Origin: an uncultured Pseudodesulfovibrio sp.
GTDB taxonomy: Bacteria > Desulfobacterota > Desulfovibrionia > Desulfovibrionales > Desulfovibrionaceae
Direction of reading: 5' to 3'
Assembly (NCBI RefSeq): GCF_963662885.1
Contig: NZ_OY760059.1
Span: forward strand, 682,001 to 746,000
Length of the DNA stretch: 64,000 bases
Shown here: positions 14,405-23,832 of the stretch, one piece after another
Position numbering within the stretch: position 1 is the first letter of the stretch
Layout of the letters: every line of letters begins with the position of its first letter
Made by a program: the position numbers and the translations under genes
Notes under the pieces: generated by a model
Databases searched by the model: none
What the model was told of the DNA's origin: nothing
The model's input: only the letters and a program-made list of their open reading frames with translations

Positions 14405-17110
14405 ATGAGCGTCACCAATCTCGAATACCTCTTCAAGCCCAAGTCCGTGGCGGTTATCGGCGCCACCAACGATCCGCGCAACGCAGGCAACATCGTCATG
14501 CGAAACATCATGGCCGGTGGCTTTCTGGGGCCGGTAATGCCGGTTTCGTCCCAGGCCGAGGCCATCGCCGGGGTGCTTACCCATCCCTCGGTCAGGCATT
14601 TGCCCAAAACCCCGGATCTGGCCGTGGTCTGCTCGCCTCTGGACGAGGTCCCGGAGGTCATCCATTCCCTGAGGGAGCGGGGGACGCGGGCGGCAGTGCT
14701 CATGGGCGCAGGGTTCGCGTCCATGTCCTATGAAGAGAGTGAGGACATCAAGCATACCATTTTATCCATCGCCAAGCCGCCCGAGATCCGTATCCTCGGT
14801 CCCAAGTCTCTGGGGCTCATGGTGCCGTCCATGAACCTGAACGCCTCCCTGGCCCACGCAAGGGTGGAGCCGGGCAAGGTGGCGTTCATCTCACAGTCCG
14901 ACTCCCTGTTCGCCACGGTTCTGGACTGGGCCATAGACAAGGGCGTCGGCTTCTCGCACATGGTCGCTCTGGGCAGCCGCATCGACGTGACCTTTGCCGA
15001 CATCCTCGATTACCTCGGCTCGGACCCGCTGACCCGGTCCATCATGCTCTACGTGGAGTCCATCCGCGACGCCCGCGAGTTCATGTCCGCGGCCCGGGCC
15101 GCTTCCCGCAACAAGCCGGTGCTGGTCATCCGGCCGGGCCAGGCCCTGGACACCGTGCTCGCCGAGCTGAAGCAGCGCGAGACCGGTGAGGCCCCGTACT
15201 CCGATGAAATTTACGACGTGGCCTTCCGCAGGGCGGGCATGCTGCGGGTCGAGGACATCGACGGGCTGTTCGACGCGGCCCAGACCCTGTCCACCCCGCG
15301 CCAGGTCTTCGGTCGCAAGCTGGCCATCCTGACCAACGGGACCAGCGCGGGCATCCTGGCCGCCGACCGTTTGCTGGTGGGCGGCGGTGAGATGGCTCCC
15401 CTGTCCGACGATACCGTCAAGGGCATCGACGCGGTGCTCGGCGCGAGCAACTGGTCCCGGGCCAACCCCGTGGACATTCCGTTCAACGCCGACGGCAAGG
15501 CCTATTCCGACGTTCTCAAGCTGCTCATCAAGGACAAGAACTCCAACGGTATCCTGGCCATGCACGTGCCCTGGACCGCCCAGCCCGACGTGGAGGTGGC
15601 CGAGGCCATCCGCGATTCCCTGAAGCGGGTCCGGAGAATGGTCCTGACGGCCTGGCTCGGTTCCGGTCAGGCCGGGCAGGCCCGCGAGGTGTTCCGCAAT
15701 GCGGGCATCCCCACGTACGAGACCCCGTCCCAGGCGGTCCAGGCCTTCCTGTACATGGCCGAGTACCTGCACAACCAGGAAATGCTCATCGAGACACCGG
15801 ATTCCCTGCCCACGGACTTTTTCCCGGATACCGCCAGGGCGCGCAAGGTAGTGCGCAAAGCCCTGGAGACCGGGCGCGAATCCCTGACCGAACCCGAGGC
15901 CAAGGATATTCTGGCCGCCTACGGCATCCCCGTGGTCGAAACGCGTATCGCCGTATCCGCCAAGGAAGCGGTCATCGCGGCCGACGAGCTGGGCTATCCC
16001 GTGGCCCTGAAGCTGAGAAGCCCGCAGATTCCCCAGCCTTATGACGTGGGCGGCGTGCTTCTTGATCTGGAGACGCCCGAACGTGTCTGGGAAGGCGCGG
16101 CCTCCATTCTGGCCCGCTGCACCCGGGAGCGGCCCGACGCATATATCGAGGGGTTCACGGTTCAGAAGATGGGCCGCAGGCCCGGCGCGCACGAGCTGTA
16201 CGTGTCCGCCCATCTGGACGGCATTTTCGGCCCGGTGCTTCAGTTCGGCCATGGCGGCATGGCCCGCGAGATGATTCAGGATCAGGCCCTGACCCTGCCG
16301 CCCCTGTCCATGTCCCTGGCCAAGGAGCTGGTCTCGCGCACGCGCATCAGCACCCTGCTCAAGGGCACCCCGTCGCATCCTCCGGCGGACATCGACGATA
16401 TCTGCCTGACCGTCATTCAGATCTCCCAGCTCATCGTGGACGTACCCCAGATTACGGCCATCGACATCAATCCGCTCTATGCCGATTCCGAGGGCGTGCT
16501 GGCCCTGGACGCCAAGATCGACATCGCGCCGTTCGATGGAGAGGGCGAGTCCCGGCTGGCCATCCGGCCGTACCCCCGAGAGCTGGAGGAGTGCGTCACC
16601 CTCAAGAGCGGACGGCAGATCACCCTGCGTCCCATCCGGCCCGAGGACGAAGACACCCACCGCGCGTTCCTGGCCAGCCTGTCCGACGAGGACCTGCGCC
16701 TGCGTTTCTTCGGCGTGGTCCAGCGCGAGTTCGACCACAAGGACATCGCCCGCTTCACCCAGATCGACTACGACCGGGAGATGGCCTTCATCGCCACGGG
16801 ACTGACGGAACGGGGCGAGCCCGAGACACTGGGCGTCATGCGTACCAATACCCGGCCGGACAACACCGAGGCGGAGTTCGCCATCGTGGTCCGTTCCGAC
16901 ATGAAGGGTGAGGGGCTTGGCTCCATGCTCTTTTACAAGGGCATCCAGTACACCAAGGAGCGCGGCACCAAACTGCTTACCGGCCAGACCATGCTCGAAA
17001 ACAAGGCCATGCAGGGGTTGTCGAAGAAGTTCGGTTTCGAGATTTCGCCCGATCCCCATGATCAGGATCTGGTGGATATGACGCTCGACATGGACACGGT
17101 GGACCTCTAG
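14405..17110 (+). CDS. Pat-type protein acetyltransferase (acyl-CoA synthetase-like plus GNAT)
   Basis: The 901-residue protein has the NDP-forming acyl-CoA synthetase modules: CoA-binding Rossmann domain (SVAVIGATNDPRNAGN, residues 14-29), ligase domains (to about 460), and an ATP-grasp domain (about 490-710). A C-terminal GNAT acetyltransferase domain follows (about 725-895, with MKGEGLGSMLFYKG as the acetyl-CoA loop). In active synthetases a SHTG histidine is phosphorylated; here the place reads RETG (258-261), so the synthetase half is probably dead and regulatory, as in Salmonella Pat. Such enzymes acetylate lysines of acetyl-CoA synthetase and other proteins. The ATG at 14405 follows AAGGAG. 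The glycosyltransferase gene follows after 3 bases. Confidence 0.85.
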   Translation: MSVTNLEYLFKPKSVAVIGATNDPRNAGNIVMRNIMAGGFLGPVMPVSSQAEAIAGVLTHPSVRHLPKTPDLAVVCSPLDEVPEVIHSLRERGTRAAVLMGAGFASMSYEESEDIKHTILSIAKPPEIRILGPKSLGLMVPSMNLNASLAHARVEPGKVAFISQSDSLFATVLDWAIDKGVGFSHMVALGSRIDVTFADILDYLGSDPLTRSIMLYVESIRDAREFMSAARAASRNKPVLVIRPGQALDTVLAELKQRETGEAPYSDEIYDVAFRRAGMLRVEDIDGLFDAAQTLSTPRQVFGRKLAILTNGTSAGILAADRLLVGGGEMAPLSDDTVKGIDAVLGASNWSRANPVDIPFNADGKAYSDVLKLLIKDKNSNGILAMHVPWTAQPDVEVAEAIRDSLKRVRRMVLTAWLGSGQAGQAREVFRNAGIPTYETPSQAVQAFLYMAEYLHNQEMLIETPDSLPTDFFPDTARARKVVRKALETGRESLTEPEAKDILAAYGIPVVETRIAVSAKEAVIAADELGYPVALKLRSPQIPQPYDVGGVLLDLETPERVWEGAASILARCTRERPDAYIEGFTVQKMGRRPGAHELYVSAHLDGIFGPVLQFGHGGMAREMIQDQALTLPPLSMSLAKELVSRTRISTLLKGTPSHPPADIDDICLTVIQISQLIVDVPQITAIDINPLYADSEGVLALDAKIDIAPFDGEGESRLAIRPYPRELEECVTLKSGRQITLRPIRPEDEDTHRAFLASLSDEDLRLRFFGVVQREFDHKDIARFTQIDYDREMAFIATGLTERGEPETLGVMRTNTRPDNTEAEFAIVVRSDMKGEGLGSMLFYKGIQYTKERGTKLLTGQTMLENKAMQGLSKKFGFEISPDPHDQDLVDMTLDMDTVDL

Positions 17111-17113
17111 GCC

Positions 17114-18196
17114 ATGCAGCTTCCCCCGGTCCATCACCACACCGGCCTGGAGACGAGCGGAGGAGCCACCCGTGTGGCCCGGCTGCTGCTGGATGGGTTG
17201 GCGCGCTTTGAAGTGGCGTCCAGCCTGTCCTTCGAACTGGCGGAAAAGGCGGACGCAATGGCCATCTCGCCCGAGGAGTTCGGCGCCGGTCTGGAAGGGG
17301 ATTCCATCGCCCATATTCACTGCACCGGCGACTGGCCCGCCCTGCTCGGTTCCATCCCCACAGGTACGAAGGTGGTGGTCACCCTGCATGACTGCGAGTT
17401 GTTCACCGGAGGCTGCCCCTATCCTCTGGACTGCCCGGTGACCAGTGACGGCTGCGCCAAGCCGTGTCCGCGAAACTTTCCGGAAGCCGACGAGCTGCGT
17501 AAACGCAAACTGGAGGAGATAAAGCGTCTTGATCCGGTTCTGGCCGCCCCGTCGCGTTGGCTGGCCCGTTTGGCCAAGACCCATCTGTTCCGGCCGGTCA
17601 AGGTGGTCCCCAACGGCATTCCCTGGCCCGCAGGCCTGCACACCAAGTCCGAATCCCGCAAGAAGCTCGGTATTCATCCGGCGGCGCGCGTGGCCCTGTT
17701 CGCGGCCCACGGCGGCATGAACGCGGCCTACAAGTCGGGCGATACGTGGCAGGATATCTGGGAGCGGCTGAAAAAGGCCATGCCGGATCTGGTTTGTTTT
17801 GCCGTGGGCGGAGACCGTGAGGAGCGGCGTGACGATTTCATTCTGTGGCCCTATGTGGACCGTCAGAAGCTCGCCATGCTCATGGCCGCTTCCGATGCGC
17901 TGCTCTATCCCACCCGTGCGGACAATCACTCGCTGGTTGTCCTGGAGGCAATGGCCGCCGGACTGCCTGTGGTGTCCTATTCCGTGGGCGGCATCCCTGA
18001 GCAGATCGTGGACCGCATGACCGGCATGCTCGTGCCGCCTGGCGACCTCAACCAATTCGTGGACACTGCCATGGCCGTCCTGTCGAGCCGTTCTCTGGGC
18101 CGCCAGATGGGCCAGGAGGCGTTTCTGTCCGGGCGTCGCAAGTTTTCCGTGGAACGCATGGTCGGGGATTATGCCCGACTGTATGCGAGCCTGTAG
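17114..18196 (+). CDS. Glycosyltransferase family 4 protein
   Basis: The 360-residue protein has two Rossmann halves. The N-terminal glycine-rich loop is HTGLETSGGATRVARLL. The C-terminal donor site contains ALLYPTRADNHSLVVLEAMAAGLPVV (split by the E-x7-E pattern of GT4 enzymes) and VGGIPEQIVD. These retaining enzymes move a sugar from a nucleotide sugar onto a lipid or glycan. A Cys-rich insert (GGCPYPLDCPVTSDGCAKPC) near residue 100 is common in one bacterial GT4 subgroup. It lies directly behind the acetyltransferase gene and ends before a strong terminator. Donor and acceptor are unknown. Confidence 0.85.
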   Translation: MQLPPVHHHTGLETSGGATRVARLLLDGLARFEVASSLSFELAEKADAMAISPEEFGAGLEGDSIAHIHCTGDWPALLGSIPTGTKVVVTLHDCELFTGGCPYPLDCPVTSDGCAKPCPRNFPEADELRKRKLEEIKRLDPVLAAPSRWLARLAKTHLFRPVKVVPNGIPWPAGLHTKSESRKKLGIHPAARVALFAAHGGMNAAYKSGDTWQDIWERLKKAMPDLVCFAVGGDREERRDDFILWPYVDRQKLAMLMAASDALLYPTRADNHSLVVLEAMAAGLPVVSYSVGGIPEQIVDRMTGMLVPPGDLNQFVDTAMAVLSSRSLGRQMGQEAFLSGRRKFSVERMVGDYARLYASL

Positions 18197-18250
18197 AACA
18201 GGGCATTTCGTCAGAATGGGAAGTCGTCGCACAGCATGACCCCCCCCATG

Positions 18251-18291
18251 AAAAAGCCCCCGCATCGATACTCAGTGCGGGGGCTTTTTTT
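18251..18291. terminator. Bidirectional terminator between glycosyltransferase and pstA
   Basis: AAAAAGCCCCCGCA, an 11-base loop, TGCGGGGGCTTTTTTT. A perfect stem with A and T tracts serves the convergent genes on both sides. Confidence 0.92.
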
Positions 18292-18307
18292 GGTGTTGTC
18301 GAGTCTG

Positions 18308-19240
18308 TTAGGTCAGCTTCTTGCGCAGATGGGAGCGGAGCATGATGGCCACCAGGTTCATGCCCAGAACCAGGGCCACCAGTACCAGCGAGGTGCCGTA
18401 CTGGAGCGGGAGCGTGGCCTCGGGGTTGGTGGAGGAAACGGACAGGGAGTAAATCTGGTAGGGCAGGGCCATGACCTCGTTGAAGATGGATTTGGGCAGG
18501 GTCGGGTTGTAGCTGGCCGCGGCTGTGAACATGATCGCCGCGGTCTCGCCCGCCGCGCGGGAGATGGACAGGATGGAACCGGTCAGCACGCCGGGCATGG
18601 CCGAGGGCAGGACCACCTTGAAGATCGTCTGCCATTTGGTTGCGCCCAGCCCCAGGGAAGCTTCGCGGTAGGTGTCCGGCACGCTCCGCAGGGCCTCTTC
18701 CGAGGTCCCGATGATGACCGGCAGGATGAGCACGGCCAGGGTCATGCAGCCCGAGGCGATGGATACGCCCATGCCCAGGCCGCCCAGATCGCGTCCGGCC
18801 ACGAAAAAGGCCATGCCGAAGAGGCCGAAGACCACGGACGGCACGCCCGCCAGGTTGTTGATGCACAGCCTGACCACGCGCATGAACGGGCCGGGGGTGG
18901 CGTATTCGTGGAGGTAGATGGCGGCGGCCACACCCAGCGGCAGGGCCAGGGCCATGGAGCCCAGGGAGAGATAGAAGGTTCCCACGATGCAGGGGAAGAT
19001 GCCGCCAGCCAGACCGCCTTCGGTAGGCTTGGTGGTCAGGAAGTCCCAGCTGATCGCCGGAAGGCCGTAGTAGACCATGTAGCCGACGATGATGAACAGG
19101 GCCAGGGCATTGATGGCCACGGCGACCCGGAACAGAGTGAACCAGACCTCCTGGGTCGCCTTGCGCCGGAAGCGCAGACCCGGGGTGTCCGGAATGTTGG
19201 AGCCGTTCACGGTCATATCGGTGCTTACCATTTCAGACAT
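18308..19240 (-). CDS. pstA: Phosphate ABC transporter permease PstA
   Basis: The 310-residue inner-membrane protein has six hydrophobic segments and the permease EAA loop EEALRSVPDTYREASLGLGATKWQT that docks on the ATPase. Together with PstC it forms the phosphate channel. It follows pstC with a gap of 9 bases. A strong terminator follows at 18251, so the ATPase gene pstB and phoU are not in this transcript; they must be elsewhere. Start 19240 is used, but an ATG at 19231 is equally close to a ribosome site. Confidence 0.92.
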   Translation of the reverse strand: MSEMVSTDMTVNGSNIPDTPGLRFRRKATQEVWFTLFRVAVAINALALFIIVGYMVYYGLPAISWDFLTTKPTEGGLAGGIFPCIVGTFYLSLGSMALALPLGVAAAIYLHEYATPGPFMRVVRLCINNLAGVPSVVFGLFGMAFFVAGRDLGGLGMGVSIASGCMTLAVLILPVIIGTSEEALRSVPDTYREASLGLGATKWQTIFKVVLPSAMPGVLTGSILSISRAAGETAAIMFTAAASYNPTLPKSIFNEVMALPYQIYSLSVSSTNPEATLPLQYGTSLVLVALVLGMNLVAIMLRSHLRKKLT

Positions 19241-19249
19241 GTCCTTTTC

Positions 19250-20176
19250 CTAGAGGCTGGCCGAACCGACCTGCTTGTATTTGTGGGCGATGTGGTCGGC
19301 CAGAAGGTTGAAGAGAAACGTGATGATGAAGAGCACCATGGCAATGGCGAACAGGGCGAAATAGTGTCGTTCCAGGCCGAAGCTGGTCTCGCCCATCTCG
19401 GCGGCGATGGACGCGGGCATGGGCCGGACCGGGTCGAATATGGAGGTCGGGATCCGCGCCGCGCCACCCGCGACCATGAGTACGACCATGGTTTCGCCGA
19501 TGGACCGGGACATGCCCAGGATGACCGCCGTGGACAGGCCGGACAGGGATGCGGGAATGACCACGCGCCAGATAGTCTCGAATCGGGTGGCGCCCAGAGC
19601 CAGGGAGCCCTCGCGGACCTCGTTCGGGACGGAGTGGATGGCGTCTTCGGCGATGGAGGTGATGGTCGGCACGGCCATGAACGCGAGCATGATCGAGGCG
19701 TTGAGCATGTTCACGCCGAACCTGATATTGAAAAGATTGAGCAGGATCGGGGCGACCACGACCATGCCGAAGAAACCGATGACGACCGACGGCAGCGAGG
19801 CCAGCAGCTCGACCATGGGCTTGACGATTTCGCGAACCTTGCTGGGCGCGATTTCGGCCAGGTACACTGCGGTCATGACTCCCAGCGGGATGGCGATGAG
19901 CGAGGAGAGCAGCGTTACCCAGAAGGACCCCATGATCAGCGGCAGGATGCCCCAGCGAGGATGCGAGGAGATGGGCTTCCAGTCGGTGCCGAAGATGAAG
20001 TCGAAGAAATTAAGTCCGCTTACCTTTTCGCCCATGGCGTCGAAGCCGGTGAACGTGGGCAGGGCCTCGGAGATCAAAAAGTACATGATCAGCCCGAGAG
20101 CGATGATCGACGCGCTGGCGCAGATCAGAAACATCGCCCTGATGAGCTTTTCCTTGGTGGACCGTGAAACGAGCAT
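19250..20176 (-). CDS. pstC: Phosphate ABC transporter permease PstC
   Basis: The 308-residue protein starts MLVSRSTKEKLIRAMFL. It has six predicted membrane segments and the loop EDAIHSVPNEVREGSLALGATRFET for contact with PstB. It is the partner of PstA. The start was moved to the ATG at 20176 because residues upstream are not family-like. It follows pstS by 85 bases, with the palindrome CCCGTCGGGGCGGTGAG / CCACCCCGACGGG in the gap that may trim or attenuate the message after pstS. Confidence 0.92.
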   Translation of the reverse strand: MLVSRSTKEKLIRAMFLICASASIIALGLIMYFLISEALPTFTGFDAMGEKVSGLNFFDFIFGTDWKPISSHPRWGILPLIMGSFWVTLLSSLIAIPLGVMTAVYLAEIAPSKVREIVKPMVELLASLPSVVIGFFGMVVVAPILLNLFNIRFGVNMLNASIMLAFMAVPTITSIAEDAIHSVPNEVREGSLALGATRFETIWRVVIPASLSGLSTAVILGMSRSIGETMVVLMVAGGAARIPTSIFDPVRPMPASIAAEMGETSFGLERHYFALFAIAMVLFIITFLFNLLADHIAHKYKQVGSASL

Positions 20177-20261
20177 GTATTGCCGCCTTTGATACGTGAT
20201 CCCGTCGGGGCGGTGAGCCACCCCGACGGGACGTTGCGTTCGTCTTTGGTTGCCGTTCGGT

Positions 20262-21071
<810 letters not shown>

Positions 21072-21131
21072 CAGAAGTACCTTCCTTAAAAATTTATGAT
21101 AGAAAACCATTCCTCGTCGACGTGTGCCGTA

Positions 21132-21187
21132 GTGATAGACCTGTCGTGTTACATCTTCGTGACGACCTCTCGAAAGGTCAGTTACAG
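21132..21187 (-). promoter_or_regulatory. Pho box and -10 of the pst operon
   Basis: On the minus strand four 7-base units start exactly 11 bases apart: CTGTAAC (21181-21187), CTTTCGA (21170-21176), TCGTCAC (21159-21165), ATGTAAC (21148-21154). The second is degenerate. TATCAC at 21132-21137 lies 10 bases after the last unit, the usual place for the -10 of a PhoB-activated promoter. Confidence 0.75.
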
Positions 21188-21198
21188 TTTTTGTGGTG

Positions 21199-21372
21199 GC
21201 GGCTTCCGATAGCGGGCCATCTGCACATTTTCCGAGGGTCCGCCTGATCCTCACGTACCGGGGTACGCTGCGGTCAGTCGAACCCTCGAAAAATGCACAG
21301 CTGACCCACTCTCGAAAGCCTTGTGCGAGTGCGGAAAGGCGCTGTCGGATGCTGGCGCACCCGATTCGCTCC
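21199..21372. repeat. Family-2 long nested cruciform, copy 1
   Basis: Outer arms start GCTTCCGATAGCGGGCC (21202) and end in CTCTCGAAAGCC (21320). Inner arms CGAGGGT / ACCCTCG enclose a loop-stem CGTACC / GGTACG. Most arm mismatches are G-U compatible if the minus strand is transcribed. A right tail with GCGCACCC follows. Copies 2 and 3 are at 23536 and 51868. It lies directly upstream of the Pho box. Confidence 0.75.
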
Positions 21373-21385
21373 AGAAGAATGAAGG

Positions 21386-21419
21386 GCCTCCGACTCGTGA
21401 ATGAGTCGGAGGCTCTTTT
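21386..21419 (+). terminator. Plus-oriented hairpin terminator inside the composite repeat
   Basis: GCCTCCGACTC, 6-base loop, GAGTCGGAGGC, then TCTTTTG. The same arrangement with a different stem follows family-2 copy 3 at 51939. Confidence 0.8.
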
Positions 21420-21429
21420 GTGCGTCAGG

Positions 21430-21548
21430 CCCCGCGAAGCGGATAGAAAAAGTTTAGGAGGGGAGAGGGGATGGGGTCCGGGGGAAGGGGAGAGGGGAAG
21501 CCCTTTTCAAAGGGTTCCCCTCTCCCCTTCCCCCGGCCGCCGGAGGCA
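21430..21548 (-). repeat. Family-1 terminator-like repeat, minus, abutting the moeA stop codon
   Basis: On the minus strand GCCTCCGGCGGCC begins within a base or two of the moeA TGA. The long imperfect stem GGGGAAGGGGAGAGGGGAACCC / GGGCTTCCCCTCTCCCC follows, then CTAAACTTTTTC and CCGCTTCGCGGGG. Confidence 0.8.
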
Positions 21549-22775
21549 TCAAAAAAGCGTCGTCAGTATCTCGGTTTCGTCGCCGGGTATGAGGGTCTGG
21601 CCGCTTTGCAGGATGGCGAGGCCATGGGCCTGGGCCAGGCCGTGCATGGGCGGTACCGTTTTCCCGGCCAGGGGGGTGGCGGTCAGGGTGGAACCCTGGA
21701 TTTCGAGGCGGCACTGGACCAGCCATTCGGAGCCGGGGCGGGCGTTGATGGACTGGGTGAATTTTGCGGTGCGCGTTGCTGACGCGGGCAATCCGCGCAG
21801 TTTGCGGACCACCGGAAGAATGACCGCATAGAAGCAGGCGTGCCCCGCTGCGGGCGGGCCGGGCAGCCCGAAGAGCAGGGTGTTGTTGCGAGCGGCCGCG
21901 AACATGTTCCTGCCCGGGCGGATGTCGATGCGTTTGAAGACTGGCTCAAACCCGGCTTCGAGCGCGGCTTCGTAGGCAAAGTCCCGCTCGCTGTTGCCCG
22001 TGCCGCCTGTTGTCACGAGAATCTCGGGCAGGTCCGCGCCGGACAGGACCGAGACCAGTCTGTCACGGTCGTCGGGAATGACACCCGTTTGTTCCACAAT
22101 GGCCCCGGCCGCCTCGAACAAACCCCGCTGCAGCACCAGGTTATCCGCCGGAAAGCGTACGGTACCGGGGGCGATTCGTTCCGTCTGGTCCAGGCCCGGC
22201 TTGGCCAGTTCGCTGCCCAGGGCCATGAGTCGGACGCGGGGCCTTGGATGCACCAAGATCGAGTCCACGCGCGTTCGTGTCATGACCGCCGCGGCCTGTG
22301 GCGTGATCGTTTCGCCTGCGGGGACGATGACCGTACCCGCCGCGATTTCGCCGCCCTGCGCGCGCACGAACCAGCCGGAACGCACAGGGTCGGTGGTCTG
22401 GATGTGGCCTTCCTCTTCCCGAACATCTTCCTCGGCATAGACCGCATCCGCGCCCGGGGGGACGGGGCCACCGGTGAGCACACGCACGGCCGTCCCCGGG
22501 GCCAGGGAGTCCGGGTCGGCGGACTCGGCCCTAAGGCATCCCTTTACGGCCAGGCGAACCGGGGCCATTGGTTTGGCCTGGGCCACGTCCTGGCTGCGGA
22601 CCGCGTAGCCGTCGCGCACGGAACAGGCGTGCTCGGGTACATCGCTCAGGGCAGCCACATCCAGAGCCGCAGTCAGACCGACCCCCTCCATGGGGGCGAC
22701 GGAACGCTTCTCGGTTGCGCAGGTGCGCCTGAGCAGTTTCTGGACCGCGTCCTTGCGAGAGATGGGGGTGTGCAT
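21549..22775 (-). CDS. moeA: Molybdopterin molybdenumtransferase MoeA
   Basis: The 408-residue protein has the MoeA domains. SVRDGYAVRSQD is the conserved MoeA segment near residue 55. The linker block is PGTAVRVLTGGPVPPGADAV. The MogA-like catalytic fold contains EILVTTGGTGNSERDF and FGLPGPPAAGHACFYAVILP, and a C-terminal beta-barrel domain follows. It inserts molybdate (or tungstate) into adenylated molybdopterin. Start 22775 follows AAGGAAGCGC. It is divergent from mobB, so both Mo-cofactor genes share one control region. Confidence 0.88.
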   Translation of the reverse strand: MHTPISRKDAVQKLLRRTCATEKRSVAPMEGVGLTAALDVAALSDVPEHACSVRDGYAVRSQDVAQAKPMAPVRLAVKGCLRAESADPDSLAPGTAVRVLTGGPVPPGADAVYAEEDVREEEGHIQTTDPVRSGWFVRAQGGEIAAGTVIVPAGETITPQAAAVMTRTRVDSILVHPRPRVRLMALGSELAKPGLDQTERIAPGTVRFPADNLVLQRGLFEAAGAIVEQTGVIPDDRDRLVSVLSGADLPEILVTTGGTGNSERDFAYEAALEAGFEPVFKRIDIRPGRNMFAAARNNTLLFGLPGPPAAGHACFYAVILPVVRKLRGLPASATRTAKFTQSINARPGSEWLVQCRLEIQGSTLTATPLAGKTVPPMHGLAQAHGLAILQSGQTLIPGDETEILTTLF

Positions 22776-22844
22776 GCGCTTCCTTCGGGATGTTGTGAGG
22801 GTCGTATTTCGCCATACTGGCACCCGGCCCGTACGTTGTAAAGG

Positions 22845-22888
22845 ATTGCCCCCCTGCTCCCTAAATAATTGCGCCCTTTGCTCCCTTA
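22845..22888. repeat. Tandem 20-base direct repeat between moeA and mobB
   Basis: ATTGCCCCCCTGCTCCCTAA (22845-22864) and ATTGCGCCCTTTGCTCCCTT (from 22868) are 23 bases apart, about two helical turns. The site is between two divergent Mo-cofactor genes, which suggests an operator for a dimeric regulator. Confidence 0.5.
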
Positions 22889-22979
22889 ATATAAGATTAA
22901 AAGTCTGTAGATGCGTCGCGCCGGGGGGCTGTTGCGGACCCTTGGCCGCGTTCTGGTAATCCAACCTGAAAGGATTGAA

Positions 22980-23519
22980 ATGTCACAGCATATACTCTGC
23001 ATCGTCGGTAAGAAAAAGGCCGGCAAAACCACCTTTATGGAAAAGTTGTTGCCCGAGCTGCAAAAACTCGGTCTGTCCGTGGGCGCGGTCAAACACGACG
23101 CCCATTCCTTTGAAATCGATGTCGAGGGCAAGGACTCCTGGCGGCTCAAACGCGCCGGGGCCGAAACCGTTGTAATCTCCTCGCCCGACCGTGTGGCCAT
23201 GATCAAATCCGTGGACCGCGAACGTTCCCTGGAGGAACTGGCCGAGACCCTGTTCGCGGACAAGGACCTGGTCCTGGCCGAGGGGTACTTCAACTCCGAT
23301 CTGCCCAAGATCGAGGTCTACCGCAAGGACGCCAATGTCCACCCGTTGTGCGACCGGCACAACCAGCAAGGCCGAAAGCTCATCGCCATGGTCACGGACC
23401 GGGGCGCCGACGCCGACGTTCCCAAGTTCGGCTTGGATGACGCCTCCGAAGTAGCCTCCTACATCGCCAGAAAATACTTTGGATGGGTATACAACGGCAT
23501 GTGGGACACGCATGATTAG
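22980..23519 (+). CDS. mobB: Molybdopterin-guanine dinucleotide biosynthesis protein MobB
   Basis: The 179-residue GTP-binding protein has P-loop GKKKAGKTT near residue 9. AVKHDAHSFEIDVEGKDSWR is the typical MobB segment after it, and VLAEGYF near residue 95 is a further family block. MobB assists MobA in forming the guanine dinucleotide form of molybdopterin. The ATG at 22980 follows AAAGGATTG. The product serves molybdoenzymes such as the oxidoreductase at 29919. It is followed by a family-2 repeat. Confidence 0.88.
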   Translation: MSQHILCIVGKKKAGKTTFMEKLLPELQKLGLSVGAVKHDAHSFEIDVEGKDSWRLKRAGAETVVISSPDRVAMIKSVDRERSLEELAETLFADKDLVLAEGYFNSDLPKIEVYRKDANVHPLCDRHNQQGRKLIAMVTDRGADADVPKFGLDDASEVASYIARKYFGWVYNGMWDTHD

Positions 23520-23535
23520 GGCTTTTGCGCGGTAG

Positions 23536-23766
23536 ACGGCTTCCGATAGCGGGCCATCTGCACATTTTTTCCGGGGGCTTCCATCCTCACGTAGACGGCT
23601 ACGCTGCGGTGAAAGCCCCCGGGTCTGTACCTGAGGCATAAGATCTTGTACGGCTCGAAGACTCGCCTACAATTCACTTAAAAATGCACAGCTGACCCAC
23701 TCTCGAAAGCCTTGTGCGAGCGCGGTAAGAGAGCCGCTGTCGGGTGCTGCGCACCCGAGTCGCTCC
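23536..23766. repeat. Family-2 long nested cruciform, copy 2
   Basis: It has the same outer arms as copy 1 (GGCTTCCGATAGCGGGCC at 23538; CTCTCGAAAGCC ending 23711). The inner stem is different but fully complementary: CCGGGGGCTT / AAGCCCCCGG around CGTA / TACG. There is an extra stretch of about 57 bases on the right side of the inner stem. It fills most of the gap between convergent mobB and the DUF116 gene; nothing else is seen there. Confidence 0.75.
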
Positions 23767-23832
23767 ATTGGAACTTCTTGGCGCTCCTGCCAGCCTTACG
23801 CCAGGCTCAACGCGGCCATCCCAATAAAGCGA

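Noticed and set aside
14891..18265. Very long open frame on the minus strand (over 1100 codons) opposite the Pat-type gene
   Set aside because: Its translation is low-complexity (rich in G, R, H, Q) and has no family resemblance; it mirrors the GC-rich third positions of the real plus-strand genes pat and the glycosyltransferase.
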